From: Thermoleophilia bacterium
GTDB taxonomy: Bacteria > Actinomycetota > Thermoleophilia > Miltoncostaeales > Miltoncostaeaceae
Length of the DNA stretch: 64,000 nt
Assembly: GCA_028285405.1 (NCBI GenBank)
Contig: JANQPH010000037.1
Location: 1 to 64,000 of the forward strand
Direction of reading: 5' to 3'
The position numbers were made by a program, and so were the translations under genes. Each line of letters begins with the position of its first letter. Positions within the stretch are counted from its first letter, which is position 1. The notes under the pieces are model-generated. The model saw only the letters and a program-made list of their open reading frames with translations. It did not search any database and had not been told where the DNA came from. Below are positions 43,742 to 52,083 of the stretch, in pieces.

Positions 43742-44748
43742 GAGCGTGCCAGCGCCACCAGGTCGCGGGGGCTGGAGAACGAGTCGAGGATCGTGCTCGC
43801 CTCGTATCCGCAGTGCATCAGGCAGTTGGCGCAGCGGGGGTCGCGGTCGGTGCCGTACGCGTCCCAATCGGTCTCGTCGTAGAGCTCCTTCAAGCTGGAC
43901 ACGTGCTTGTCGGCCAGCAGATAACAAGGGCTCCGCCATCCTTCGACCGTGTACGTGGGCATCGCCCACGCCGTGCAGCGGTACTCGCGCTTGCCCTGTA
44001 GGAACTCGTGGAACAGTGGGTTGTTGTAGAACGGCACGTCCATCCCGAGCTCGTCACAACGGTCGTGCACTTCCGAATAGAGCGCCTGTGACTCCTGCCG
44101 CGCGAGGAACTGCTCTCTGTCGCTCACGCTGTCGTAGTCAAAGCCCGGCGCCGTGATGCACCCCTCGACGCCCATGTCCTTGAGGAACGCGAAGAGCTCG
44201 ACGTACTCTTCGGCCGGCGTGCCGCGGAAGATCGTGGTGTTCGTGCAGACGCGATACCCGAGGGCGATCGCCTCTTTCATGTAGGTCGTCGCCTTGTCGA
44301 AGACACCCTCGCGGGCGACCGCGTGGTCGTGCACTTCGCGCATCCCGTCGATGTGCACGACGAACGAGAACCGATCGGATGGCGGGATCTTGCCGAAGGC
44401 CTTGTTCATGAGCAGCCCGTTCGTACACATGTAGACGAAGCGGCCCTGCGCCTGGATCCCGAGAACGATCTCGTCGATCTGCTTGTGGATCATCGGCTCG
44501 CCGCCCGGGATGTTCACGATCGGCGCTCCGGCCTCCTCGGCCACGCGCAAGCATTCGTCCACCGACATTCGCTTGTCGAAGACGTCGGCGTACTCGCGGA
44601 TCCGCCCGCAGCCATGACACTCGAGGTTGCAGATCTCGAGCGGCTCGAGCATGAGCGTGACCGGGAACCGGTCGCTGCGCTCGATCAGGCGTTTCTTGAC
44701 CAGGTATGTCGCCATGCCGAGCTCGAGTGCTTTTGGTCGGTGCGACAC
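43738..44748 (-). CDS. hpnH: Radical SAM adenosyl-hopene transferase HpnH
   Basis: HpnH joins the 5'-deoxyadenosyl radical to hopene, making adenosylhopane, the entry to C35 extended hopanoids. The 336-aa protein has the radical SAM 4Fe-4S motif CNLECHGC (about residues 40-47), the GGEP-like PGGEPMIHKQID, and VVHIDGMREVHD. A C-terminal cysteine set (TAWAMPTYTVEGWRSPCYLL, and CANCLMHCGYE) is characteristic of HpnH. Start is GTG 44748 with GGGAG 7 nt upstream. An 88-bp gap to the prenyl synthase has a possible TTGGCC-N18-TAGCGT promoter, so hpnH may also have its own start. Confidence 0.95.
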   Translation of the reverse strand: MSHRPKALELGMATYLVKKRLIERSDRFPVTLMLEPLEICNLECHGCGRIREYADVFDKRMSVDECLRVAEEAGAPIVNIPGGEPMIHKQIDEIVLGIQAQGRFVYMCTNGLLMNKAFGKIPPSDRFSFVVHIDGMREVHDHAVAREGVFDKATTYMKEAIALGYRVCTNTTIFRGTPAEEYVELFAFLKDMGVEGCITAPGFDYDSVSDREQFLARQESQALYSEVHDRCDELGMDVPFYNNPLFHEFLQGKREYRCTAWAMPTYTVEGWRSPCYLLADKHVSSLKELYDETDWDAYGTDRDPRCANCLMHCGYEASTILDSFSSPRDLVALARS

Positions 44749-44836
44749 GCGTCAACTCCCGTCGTCGGTGTGCCTGCGCACGGCGCACGCTAACCCACGA
44801 ACGCCGCCTTGGCCAAGCGGGTTCCCCTCGTTGCGC

Positions 44837-45700
44837 TCAGTTGTCGCGCGCATAGACGAGGTCCGTGATGTCGATGAGCTCGGCGACGTCGCCGGGGATC
44901 GTCTCGAGTAGCGCCCGCGCACGTCCATGGGTCTGCTCGGCGAGCGCACGCGCGCCGGCGAGCCCGTGCAGCGAGACGTAGGTGACCTTGCCCCTGCGTG
45001 CGTCGGCCCCCACGGCCTTGCCGAGATCCTCCTCGGTGCCCGCCACGTCCAGGATGTCGTCGACGATCTGGAACAGCAGTCCCAGCTCGCGTGCGAACGC
45101 GCGGTAGGCCGCATCGACTTCCGGGGCCGGCGGCGACAGCGCGAGGCCGCAGTGCACGGCTGCGGCCATCAGCCGTCCGGTCTTGAGCGCGTGCACCCGG
45201 GCCAGCGCCTCGGGGGACTCACGACCCGCATCGTTCAGGTCCAGGTACTGCCCTCCGACCATGCCGGTGACTCCGGTCGCGAGGCTCAGCTCGGCGAGGA
45301 TCCTGACCTTGACGGCCGGGCCGCCCTCCTGGCGCTCGCAGACCAGCCGAACGGCCTCGGCGAACAGCGCGTCCCCCGCGAGGATCGCGGTGTCCTCGCC
45401 ATAGACCACGTGGCAGGTCGGCCGCCCGCGCCGGAGGTCGTCGTCGTCCATCGCGGGCAGGTCGTCGTGGATCAGCGAGTAGGTGTGGATCAGCTCCAGC
45501 GCGGCTGCGCTCGGCAGCATCCGCTCGGCCGGCTCGCCCAAGCTCGCGGCGGTGGCGAGGCAGAGCACCGGACGGATGCGCTTGCCGCCGGCCAGGAGCG
45601 AGTGCCGCATCGCATCGACGAGGCCTTCCGTGCCCTCGGCGTCGGCGGCGTCGCGTGGATCGGTGGACGCGAAGTCCAGCGCGGCCAGGTAGTCGTCCAC
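44837..45700 (-). CDS. Trans-prenyl diphosphate synthase (farnesyl/geranylgeranyl type)
   Basis: Short-chain isoprenyl diphosphate synthase of 287 aa supplying prenyl diphosphate to the HpnCDE enzymes. It has GGKRIRPVLCLATA (about residues 38-51), the first Asp-rich motif LIHDDLPAMDDDDLRRGRPT (about 76-95), KTGRLM, and the second DDxxD in FQIVDDILDVAG (about 213-224). The two residues inserted in the first motif (DDxxxxD) are typical of bacterial FPP synthases (IspA). Start is GTG 45700; in-frame upstream sequence (YPERLREL) looks family-like but has no ATG, GTG or TTG before a TGA at 45809, so a CTG start is possible. Farnesyl product is most likely. Confidence 0.9.
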   Translation of the reverse strand: MDDYLAALDFASTDPRDAADAEGTEGLVDAMRHSLLAGGKRIRPVLCLATAASLGEPAERMLPSAAALELIHTYSLIHDDLPAMDDDDLRRGRPTCHVVYGEDTAILAGDALFAEAVRLVCERQEGGPAVKVRILAELSLATGVTGMVGGQYLDLNDAGRESPEALARVHALKTGRLMAAAVHCGLALSPPAPEVDAAYRAFARELGLLFQIVDDILDVAGTEEDLGKAVGADARRGKVTYVSLHGLAGARALAEQTHGRARALLETIPGDVAELIDITDLVYARDN

Positions 45701-45890
45701 CAGCTCCCGCAGCCGCTCCGGATAGCGGGCGCGCGGGGGGGCCGCCGCCGAGTCGATGTGTCCAAGCTGTGGCGAGTCAGGCTCCCGCGCCGATGGTGAC
45801 GAGGATTCTCACGCGTGCGCCGGGGATGCTCTCACACGCTCCGGCGCAATTCGTTGCCATGTCACCCGCCGGCCGTCGGGCGCTCCGGCC

Positions 45891-46310
45891 TCAACCGACG
45901 TTCTTGTCCATCCACCGGCGCAGCTTGTCGAACTGCTCCGATTGCTCGCGGAGCTCGCCGAGCTCCTTCTCCTGACGGCGCACGGCCGCCGACAGCTCGT
46001 CGAGCGCGTCCTTCGCGTTCGCCAGCGCCGTGTCGATGTCGGTCGAGCCGGCGCGGCCACGGCCGCGGCCTCGCCGCCCACCCCGGCTCTTGCGCGGCTG
46101 GAGGGCCGCTCCTCGTTGCCGGGCGACCCGGTAGTAGTTCGCCGCCACGGTGCCGGCGCGCCGGCCGGTGTCCTCGGAGATTCGCTGGAACGCCTGCGTA
46201 CGGGTGAGGCCTTGCTCGCGCATGATGCGCTCGACCTGCTCGAAGATCTCGACCCCGACGCGACCGCGGGGCGGCTCGCCCCCGTTCGTGTCATCTGCCG
46301 AATCGCTCAT
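45891..46310 (-). CDS. Small basic protein with HTH-like N-terminus and coiled-coil C-terminus
   Basis: A 139-aa protein that I do not recognise by name. Residues 18-60 (EIFEQVERIMREQGLTRTQA, then AGTVAANYYRVARQRG) look like a resolvase-type or Myb-like helix-turn-helix. An Arg/Gly-rich stretch (SRGGRRGRGRGRAG) follows, and a coiled coil (LDELSAAVRRQEKELGELRE) ends the protein. DNA binding is likely. Start is ATG 46310 with AGAGGAG 8 nt upstream. It lies 190 bp upstream of the prenyl synthase on the same strand, so it could regulate or be cotranscribed with the hopanoid operon; that is conjecture. Confidence 0.7.
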   Translation of the reverse strand: MSDSADDTNGGEPPRGRVGVEIFEQVERIMREQGLTRTQAFQRISEDTGRRAGTVAANYYRVARQRGAALQPRKSRGGRRGRGRGRAGSTDIDTALANAKDALDELSAAVRRQEKELGELREQSEQFDKLRRWMDKNVG

Positions 46311-46463
46311 CGTGTTGGCTCCTCTATAGCGGGCAGGGCGCACGATATATGCACGAGGGGACGGCCTGAGTTAGGTGGGGTCGCGCCGTGCCGATCTTCT
46401 CCGTCGGTATGTACTTCGGCCTCGATCCACGCACCGATCTACTCGAGCGGGGAGGGCTTCGGC

Positions 46464-47651
46464 CTAGCTTCGGAAGACCGCCATGGTCGCGGTGAACCCG
46501 TGGAGGAAGTTCCTCCCGCCCACGGGTCCGATCTCGCCGTTGCAGAACATGCCCGCCAGGGCCGGTCCCGACAGCGACTCGCTGACGGCGGCCGCGTCGT
46601 GGTCCGGGGCTCCGAACATGCGGGTCCCGCGACCGTTGCACGTGAAGACCAGGGCTCCGGCGGCGGGTCCTCCCAGCCGTCCCCGAGCCCGGCTGAGCGC
46701 CTCGTTCAGGTCCTCGGTCGCCGAGGTCGCGTCACGCACGTGAAAGCGAAGCGTCTGCCCGACCCGGACCTGCTCGCCGATGACGAGCGTTCCCTGGGAC
46801 GGGTCCGCGCCGTGGATGCCTCGGATCAGGAAGTCGCCTCGCTCGTAGTCCGGCTGGTTCTCGTCGATCACGACGCCGGCCAGCAGGCCGCCCTGGGCCA
46901 GGGAGCGCTCGCGGTCGGTGAGCCCGGCGATCACCGCGTCGAGCTTTTCTGTCGCCGGCGCGCCGGCGAGCTCGTGGATCAGCGAGCCGTCGGCGTCGGT
47001 CACGACCATCTCGGGGCCGATCGGGGCGCAGCCCTGGCTCACGACCGGGGTCATGTCGGCTCCGACGAGCGCCACGCCGACGGCGCCCTCTCGCACGACG
47101 GCGCCGTCGGAGAACAGCACGTGCTCGCCGGGGCCGTGGCCGCCAGAGGCAAGCCCCCCGACGACCGTCGGCGGCGTCTCGGCCCGGTTCATCTGCGCGA
47201 GCAGACCGTCGACGGGGAAGCTGAAGGGGTCCGCCACCAGCAGCGCCGGCGACGCCTCGTGCAGCGGGATCTCGGAATGGTCGACGATCGCGATCCGGTT
47301 GTCGTCCTCTTGGGTCGCCAGCAGCCGCAGCGGCGCGGGGGTCACTCCCGGAAGGTGCGCCGCCCACAGTGACAGGGCGCCCTCGTCCTCGAGCTCGCGA
47401 TCTCCGGCCAGCGGTGTCTCGGTCATCGCGCCGATCATGTGCTGGGGGCCGAGGCCCAGCTGGATCTCCTCCGCCAGCCCGGCCGCCTCGTCGCACAGGT
47501 CCGGCGTCGCGAAGACGACCACGACCGTCGGCGCCCGCCCCTCGAGCTGGGCGCGGACCTGCTCGACCGCGTCTCGAGCCGCGTCGAGCGGGTCGGTCTC
47601 GGTCGAGACGCCGGCGGCGAACGACGAGGACGCGCGGGTGGCGCCGCTCAC
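46464..47651 (-). CDS. FIST N/C-domain sensory protein
   Basis: A 395-aa cytoplasmic protein with FIST_N (about residues 35-215: VVVVFATPDLCDEAAGLAEE, MIGAMTETPLAG, VVGGLASGGH, ALVGADMTPVVSQGC) and FIST_C (about 225-375: LAGVVIDENQPDYERGDFLI, TLRFHVRDATSA, GALVFTCNGRGTRMFG, PALAGMFCNGEIGPVGGRNF). FIST domains occur in signal-transduction proteins and are predicted to bind small ligands such as amino acids; this is a stand-alone version with no kinase or cyclase domain attached. Start is GTG 47651, overlapping the DUF2007 gene by 4 nt, so the two probably act together. Ligand unknown. Confidence 0.88.
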   Translation of the reverse strand: MSGATRASSSFAAGVSTETDPLDAARDAVEQVRAQLEGRAPTVVVVFATPDLCDEAAGLAEEIQLGLGPQHMIGAMTETPLAGDRELEDEGALSLWAAHLPGVTPAPLRLLATQEDDNRIAIVDHSEIPLHEASPALLVADPFSFPVDGLLAQMNRAETPPTVVGGLASGGHGPGEHVLFSDGAVVREGAVGVALVGADMTPVVSQGCAPIGPEMVVTDADGSLIHELAGAPATEKLDAVIAGLTDRERSLAQGGLLAGVVIDENQPDYERGDFLIRGIHGADPSQGTLVIGEQVRVGQTLRFHVRDATSATEDLNEALSRARGRLGGPAAGALVFTCNGRGTRMFGAPDHDAAAVSESLSGPALAGMFCNGEIGPVGGRNFLHGFTATMAVFRS

Positions 47652-47992
47652 CGGTCCGACCCGAATCGTCCGTCGTCGACCGGACCCTCGTTCCACCAGT
47701 CGTCGCCGTCGTCGAGGTCGGGTCCGGCATCGCCGCCGCCGGGGTGCGGGTCGAGGAGGGCCCGTGCCTCGAGCGCGCGGTCCGAGGGCACCAGCACCTC
47801 TCTCGGGCCGCCGGCGAGCATCTCGGGCACGTCCATGGTGGTGCGCCGCACGAGCGCCGGGATGTCGAGCTCCTTGAGGTGCATGACGATCAGGTCGGCC
47901 TCGGGCTCGTGTCGCGCGAACGCGACCCGCTCCCAGGTCACCTTGGGAGGCCGCGGACGGTCCTTTCGGCGACGAAACAGGCCCACGAGCAC
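47648..47992 (-). CDS. DUF2007-type putative signal-transducing protein
   Basis: A 114-aa protein. The core VAFARHEPEADLIVMHLKEL plus IPALVRR and GGPREVLVPSDRALEARALL follows the DUF2007 pattern (a GlnB-like ferredoxin fold annotated as signal-transducing). The C-terminal 25 residues are acidic with a WW pair. Start at GTG 47992 gives MLVGLFRRRKDRP; an internal GTG two codons later is equally possible. The 4-nt overlap with the FIST gene makes a joint sensory role likely. Function unproven. Confidence 0.75.
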   Translation of the reverse strand: MLVGLFRRRKDRPRPPKVTWERVAFARHEPEADLIVMHLKELDIPALVRRTTMDVPEMLAGGPREVLVPSDRALEARALLDPHPGGGDAGPDLDDGDDWWNEGPVDDGRFGSDR

Positions 47993-48034
47993 ACGTTAGT
48001 ACGCACGTCGAGGCGGGCCGCCGGGGTCCGTCGA

Positions 48035-48820
48035 CTAGAACGACGACATCGCCGGGCCCCGGGGCGTTGGCGGTGGGCGGCCCACCAGGAACGGCTTGAT
48101 CAGGAGCATTCCGGCGACGAATCCGCCGATGTGCGCAAAGAACGCGATGCCTCCGCCCCCCGCGGTGGCCGACTCGCCCAGGAACAGGAACTGCAGCGCG
48201 AAGTAGATCCCCAACCAGATCCAGGCCGGGATCTTGAACGGCAGGAAGAAGAACGGCAGCACGATCGTCCAGACCCAGACCCGGGGATACAGGACCAGGT
48301 AGGCGCCGAGGATCCCCGATATCGCCCCGGACGCGCCGATGACCGGGATGTCGGACGAGGGGTCCGCGAGCGCCTGGACGAGGCCGGCCACCGCGCCGCA
48401 CAGCAGATAGAAGGGCAGGAACCGCAGCCGCCCCAGGCGGTCCTCGATGTTGTTCCCGAAGACCCAGAGGAACAGCATGTTGAATGCCAGATGCCAGATG
48501 TCTCCGTGCAGGAACTGGCTCGAGAGCAGCCCCAGGAGCCGCGGCTGCTCCTGGTTCACCTCGAGGCAGGTGACCGCTTCGCCGCCGGCCCCGTCGGCAG
48601 CCGGGCGCCCGCCCTCGATCAGGTGGGCTGGGACCAGGCCGTACTCGCAGACGATCGCCTGCTGGCTATCGAGCTCGCCGCCCGACGGGCGGAATCCGAC
48701 TCCGTCCGCGTCGATCTGGAGGAGCTGTAGCCCGAAGTAGACGACCACGTTCGCGACGATCAGCCCGATCGTCAGGACCGGGGTCCGGTGCAGCGGGTTC
48801 TTGTCGTGGAGCGGGATCAC
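48035..48820 (-). CDS. Rhomboid-family intramembrane serine protease
   Basis: A 261-aa polytopic membrane protease. The catalytic serine lies in VIGASGAISGILGAY (GASG, about residue 165), the partner histidine in FFAHIGGFVAGMLL (about residue 228), and the WR-like/HxxxN loop appears as FLHGDIWHLAFNMLFLWVFG. About six to seven membrane segments are predicted. A long soluble loop (about residues 35-85) between segments 1 and 2 is larger than in GlpG. Start is ATG 48820. It lies 78 bp after argF and 42 bp before the DUF2007 gene on the same strand. Substrates cannot be inferred. Confidence 0.92.
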   Translation of the reverse strand: MIPLHDKNPLHRTPVLTIGLIVANVVVYFGLQLLQIDADGVGFRPSGGELDSQQAIVCEYGLVPAHLIEGGRPAADGAGGEAVTCLEVNQEQPRLLGLLSSQFLHGDIWHLAFNMLFLWVFGNNIEDRLGRLRFLPFYLLCGAVAGLVQALADPSSDIPVIGASGAISGILGAYLVLYPRVWVWTIVLPFFFLPFKIPAWIWLGIYFALQFLFLGESATAGGGGIAFFAHIGGFVAGMLLIKPFLVGRPPPTPRGPAMSSF

Positions 48821-48898
48821 GCCGGTCGAGCCGCCATGGAGTCGCCGGGGCCGTGGCGCGAGCTTGCCGGGTCCGGGCCCCCAGGGCCCGCCTCGCTG

Positions 48899-49855
48899 TC
48901 AGGCGAGCGCGTGCGCCAGCAGCGCGGCTTGGGCGTGCAGCCGGTTCTCGGCCTGGTCCCAGACCGCCGAGCGGCGCCCGTGCAGCACGTCGTAGGTGAT
49001 CTCCTCGCCGTGGTGGGCGGGCAGGCAGTGCAGCGCGACGGCGTTCGGGCCCGCGCTGTCGAGCATGGCGTCGTCGAGCTGGAACGGCTCGAAGCTCGCC
49101 CGCCGCGCCGCCGCCTCCTCCTCGTCTCCCATCGACACCCAGGTGTCGGTGTAGATCGCCGCGGCGCCCGAGGCCGCTTCGGTCGGATCGTGGGTTGCCC
49201 GCGCCGCGCCGCCCAGCTGCCGCCCGGTGGCGTCCGCCCATTCGACGACCTCGGCCGGGGGCTCGTAGCCGGGCGGCGTCGCCGCGGTGATGCGCATGCC
49301 GGTCAGCGCGCCCACGATCAGCAGCGACACGCAGACGTTGTTGCCGTCGCCCACCCAGGCGACCGGCAGCCCCTGCAGGTCACCGAAGCGCTCGCGGAGC
49401 GTCATCGCGTCGGCGAGCGCCTGGCATGGGTGGTGGGCATGGGTCAGGCCGTTGATCACGGGCACCGCGGCGGCCGCATCGAGCTCCTCGAGGGTCTCGT
49501 GCGCTCCGGTGCGCAGAACGAGGGCGTCGAGCATCCTCCCCAGCACCTTGCCGGTGTCCTCGATCGTCTCGCCGCGTCCGAGCTGCAGGTCGCGGCTGTG
49601 GAGGGTCACGGGGCTGCCGCCAAGGCGTGCGATCCCGGACTCGAAGGAGACGCGCGTTCGGGTCGAGGGGCGCTCGAAGATCAGCCCGATCACGCGGCCG
49701 GCGAGCAGCTGGGGCCATGGGCGCTCCCGCCCCTTCAGCTCGTCCGCGAGATCGAGGATCGCCGCGACGTCGGCCGGGGTGTGGCGCTGCAGCGTCAGCA
49801 ACGAGCGGCCCCGGAGCTCCGGCCGCGCCGGGGTGATGTCCGCCGGCCAGCTCAT
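48899..49855 (-). CDS. argF: Ornithine carbamoyltransferase
   Basis: Cytoplasmic arginine-pathway enzyme joining carbamoyl phosphate and ornithine to citrulline. The 318-aa protein has the carbamoyl-phosphate loop ERPSTRTRVSFE (about residues 61-72), the HPCQALAD motif (HHPCQALADAMTLRERFGDL), and the ornithine-side HCLPAHHGEEIT (about 273-284). The SMG-loop (SMGDEEE) for ornithine is present, so it is OTC rather than aspartate or N-acetylornithine transcarbamylase. Start is ATG 49855, overlapping the hydroxyacyl-CoA dehydrogenase stop by 4 nt. No other arg genes are in the window. Confidence 0.93.
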   Translation of the reverse strand: MSWPADITPARPELRGRSLLTLQRHTPADVAAILDLADELKGRERPWPQLLAGRVIGLIFERPSTRTRVSFESGIARLGGSPVTLHSRDLQLGRGETIEDTGKVLGRMLDALVLRTGAHETLEELDAAAAVPVINGLTHAHHPCQALADAMTLRERFGDLQGLPVAWVGDGNNVCVSLLIVGALTGMRITAATPPGYEPPAEVVEWADATGRQLGGAARATHDPTEAASGAAAIYTDTWVSMGDEEEAAARRASFEPFQLDDAMLDSAGPNAVALHCLPAHHGEEITYDVLHGRRSAVWDQAENRLHAQAALLAHALA

Positions 49856-50961
49856 CCGCGCCGGAACCTGCGGTCGGCGGTCGCCCGGGAGGACAGCTCT
49901 GCCGGCGGCGCGTAGCGCTCCTGCCCGTCGGTCGCGAGCGACTGCATGCGCTCGACGAGCGCCGGCAGCCCCTGGGAGTCCGCCCAGGTGAGCGGCCCGT
50001 GGTCCCAGCCTGCCCCGAGCTCGAGCGCCAGGTCGACCTCGGGCACGCCGGCCACGTGGTCGCCGACGCAAAGTGCGGCTTCGTGGAGCGCGCCGAGGTA
50101 GTAGGCGTCCGCCCCGGGTTGGTCCCTCTGGGCGCGCTTGCCGACGTCGGCCTCCTGCGCGTACTCGAAGAAGCCCGCGCCGCTCTTTCGCCCAAGGCGC
50201 CCCGCCGCCGTCTGCGCTTCGATGGCGCCGCCGTCCTGGAACCGGTCACCGTACGCCCGCGCGAGGTCCTGCTGGATGGCGCCGAGCGTGTCCAGCCCGA
50301 TCAGGTCGCCGAGGGCGTAGGGGCCCATCGGCGCGGGCCCGGACTCGATCACCGCGGCGTCGGTCTCGAGCGGGTCGCCCCCGGCCCGATACGCCTCGGC
50401 CATCGCCCGAACGAGGATCCGGTTGACGAGGAACCCGGGGCACTCGCGCACCCTGATCGGGATCTTTCCGAGCCGCTCGACCAGCACGGTGGCGCTGGCG
50501 AGCACCTCGGCGCTCGTGTCGTCCCCGCGGACGACCTCGACGAGTCGCATTCGGCTGGCGGGGTTGAAGAAGTGCAGCCCCAGCACACGCTGCGGGCGGC
50601 TCGTCGCGCGGGCGAGGGTCGTGATCGAGAGCCCCGACGTGTTGGACGCGAGGATCGCGTCCGGCGCCGCGACCTCGTCCAGGCGGCGGAAGAGCCGTGT
50701 CTTGAGCTCGAGTCGCTCCGGCACGGCCTCGATGACCAGGTCCCGATCCGACAGCTCGTCGTCGTCGGTGGTGAGCTCGATCGCTGCGGCCGGCTCGGTG
50801 CCAGCGCGCTCGAGGATCCTCGAGATGCGGCTGCGGGCGGTCTCGAGCGCCTCCGGCTCGGCGTCGACCAGCGAGACGTCCAGCCCGGCGGCAGCGGCGA
50901 CGCCGGCGATCTCCGCTCCCATGACGCCGGCTCCGACGATGCCGACCCTCTCGGTTCCCAT
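49852..50961 (-). CDS. 3-hydroxyacyl-CoA dehydrogenase
   Basis: NAD-dependent dehydrogenase of 369 aa for beta-oxidation or butyryl-CoA-type chemistry. The Rossmann motif VGIVGAGVMGAEIAG (about residues 5-19) is followed by SNTSGLSIT and the catalytic His in LGLHFFNPASRMRLVEVV (about 125-142). FVNR/FLVNRILVRAMAEAY begins the first C-terminal helical domain and GPYALGDLIGLD closes it. A second C-terminal domain (about 285-345, LGALHEAALCV...GAGWDHGPLTWADSQG) is also present, so both halves of the tandem 3HCDH fold occur in one chain. Start is ATG 50961. It is upstream of argF with a 4-nt overlap, a pairing without obvious metabolic logic. Confidence 0.9.
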   Translation of the reverse strand: MGTERVGIVGAGVMGAEIAGVAAAAGLDVSLVDAEPEALETARSRISRILERAGTEPAAAIELTTDDDELSDRDLVIEAVPERLELKTRLFRRLDEVAAPDAILASNTSGLSITTLARATSRPQRVLGLHFFNPASRMRLVEVVRGDDTSAEVLASATVLVERLGKIPIRVRECPGFLVNRILVRAMAEAYRAGGDPLETDAAVIESGPAPMGPYALGDLIGLDTLGAIQQDLARAYGDRFQDGGAIEAQTAAGRLGRKSGAGFFEYAQEADVGKRAQRDQPGADAYYLGALHEAALCVGDHVAGVPEVDLALELGAGWDHGPLTWADSQGLPALVERMQSLATDGQERYAPPAELSSRATADRRFRRG

Positions 50962-51117
50962 TTGCCCTCGGCCCCGTTCTCGTGCGCGGTCTCGTGACGG
51001 GCCCGGTGGCCCGAAGGGCGCAAGAGTCTAGCGCCGACCCCCCGGCCCGCCGACCGGCGGATCCCGCAGGTTCGGGCCGTCCGAGCGCGTCCGTACCGTC
51101 GACCCGACACGAGCCGA

Positions 51118-52002
51118 ATGGATGCAACCAGCCCATTGCGCTCGCGGGCCTGGCCGCCGGCCGGGTCGCGCAGCGCGACGAGTCGGCGCCGCTGGGCCCT
51201 GCTGGCCGGCCTCCTCGTCGTCCCCGCAGCGCTGGTCCTCTTCGGTGTTCCGAGCGCATGGCCGCTCGTCGCCATCCCGATCGTCGTGTCGGCGCCGCTG
51301 CTCGGCATGCCGGGCCTCGGTGCGGCGGGCGCCACGGCCGGCGCCACGATCGCCCTCGCCTCGGGGAGCGAGGCGGTGCGCGGGCCGGAGCTCGCGGTCG
51401 GGCTGATCGGCTTTCTCGTGGCCGGCTTGATCGTGGCGGTGGGCGCGAGCGCCCGGGAGCAGGAGCTGGTGAAGCTGTCGCGCGACGCGACCGATCGGCT
51501 GACCGGGCTCCACGACTACGGCTTCCTGGCCGACGCCCTCCCGCGCGAGTGCCGGCGGGCCGCCCGCTACGAGCAGCCCCTGTCGGCCATCGTCCTCGAC
51601 ATCGACGGGTTCAAGGCGTTCAACGACCGCCACGGCCATCTCGCGGGCAACCGGATGCTCTCCGAGGTGGGGCAGGCCATCGACGCGACGGTGCGCCGCT
51701 CGGATCTGGCCGCGAGATTCGGCGGCGAGGAGTTCGTCGTCGTGGTGCCCGGGCCGCTCGCCGAGGCTCGCGACGCCGCGGACCGGATTCGGGAGGCGAT
51801 CGGGCAGTCCACGGTCGCGACCGACGACGGTGCGGCGTCGGTGAGCGCATCGGCGGGGGTCGCCCAGTACGACCCGGCGCGCGACGAGGACTGGGAGGCG
51901 TTCCTGGCGCGCGCCGACGGCGCGCTCTACGAGGCGAAGCGGGCGGGTCGTGACACGACGGCTGTCGCCCAGCCACGCGGCGATCTGCAAGCTGCCGCCT
52001 AG
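51118..52002 (+). CDS. Membrane-bound diguanylate cyclase (GGDEF)
   Basis: A 294-aa c-di-GMP synthase. About three or four hydrophobic segments (residues 26-115) anchor it without an extra sensory domain. A DxLTGLxxxxxF linker (DRLTGLHDYGFL) leads into the GGDEF domain. The active site is RFGGEEF, and the inhibitory I-site RxxD (RRSD) lies 5 residues upstream, so product inhibition is expected. FLARADGALYEAKRAGRD is the conserved C-terminal helix. Start is ATG 51118. It is divergent from the hydroxyacyl-CoA dehydrogenase and followed by a hairpin terminator. No EAL or PilZ protein is nearby. Confidence 0.92.
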   Translation: MDATSPLRSRAWPPAGSRSATSRRRWALLAGLLVVPAALVLFGVPSAWPLVAIPIVVSAPLLGMPGLGAAGATAGATIALASGSEAVRGPELAVGLIGFLVAGLIVAVGASAREQELVKLSRDATDRLTGLHDYGFLADALPRECRRAARYEQPLSAIVLDIDGFKAFNDRHGHLAGNRMLSEVGQAIDATVRRSDLAARFGGEEFVVVVPGPLAEARDAADRIREAIGQSTVATDDGAASVSASAGVAQYDPARDEDWEAFLARADGALYEAKRAGRDTTAVAQPRGDLQAAA

Positions 52003-52010
52003 CTGACCAT

Positions 52011-52039
52011 AAGCGTCAGCTCGAGGCTGAGCTTTCGTT
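52011..52039 (+). terminator. Hairpin downstream of the diguanylate cyclase
   Basis: AAGC-g-TCAGC (52011-52020) pairs with GCTGAGCTT (52026-52034) with one bulge and loop TCGAG, followed by TCGTT. A 16-bp perfect palindrome (two tandem GTGCGCAC, 52060-52075) lies just beyond, before the convergent PAP2 stop, and may serve the other strand. Confidence 0.5.
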
Positions 52040-52083
52040 CGGAGCACCGTCGCTGGCACGTGCGCACGTGCGCACGGCCCCGC

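Noticed and set aside
52060-52075. Tandem GTGCGCAC palindrome as a regulator operator
   Set aside because: It lies between two converging genes, not in a promoter; a terminator role for the PAP2 gene is more likely.
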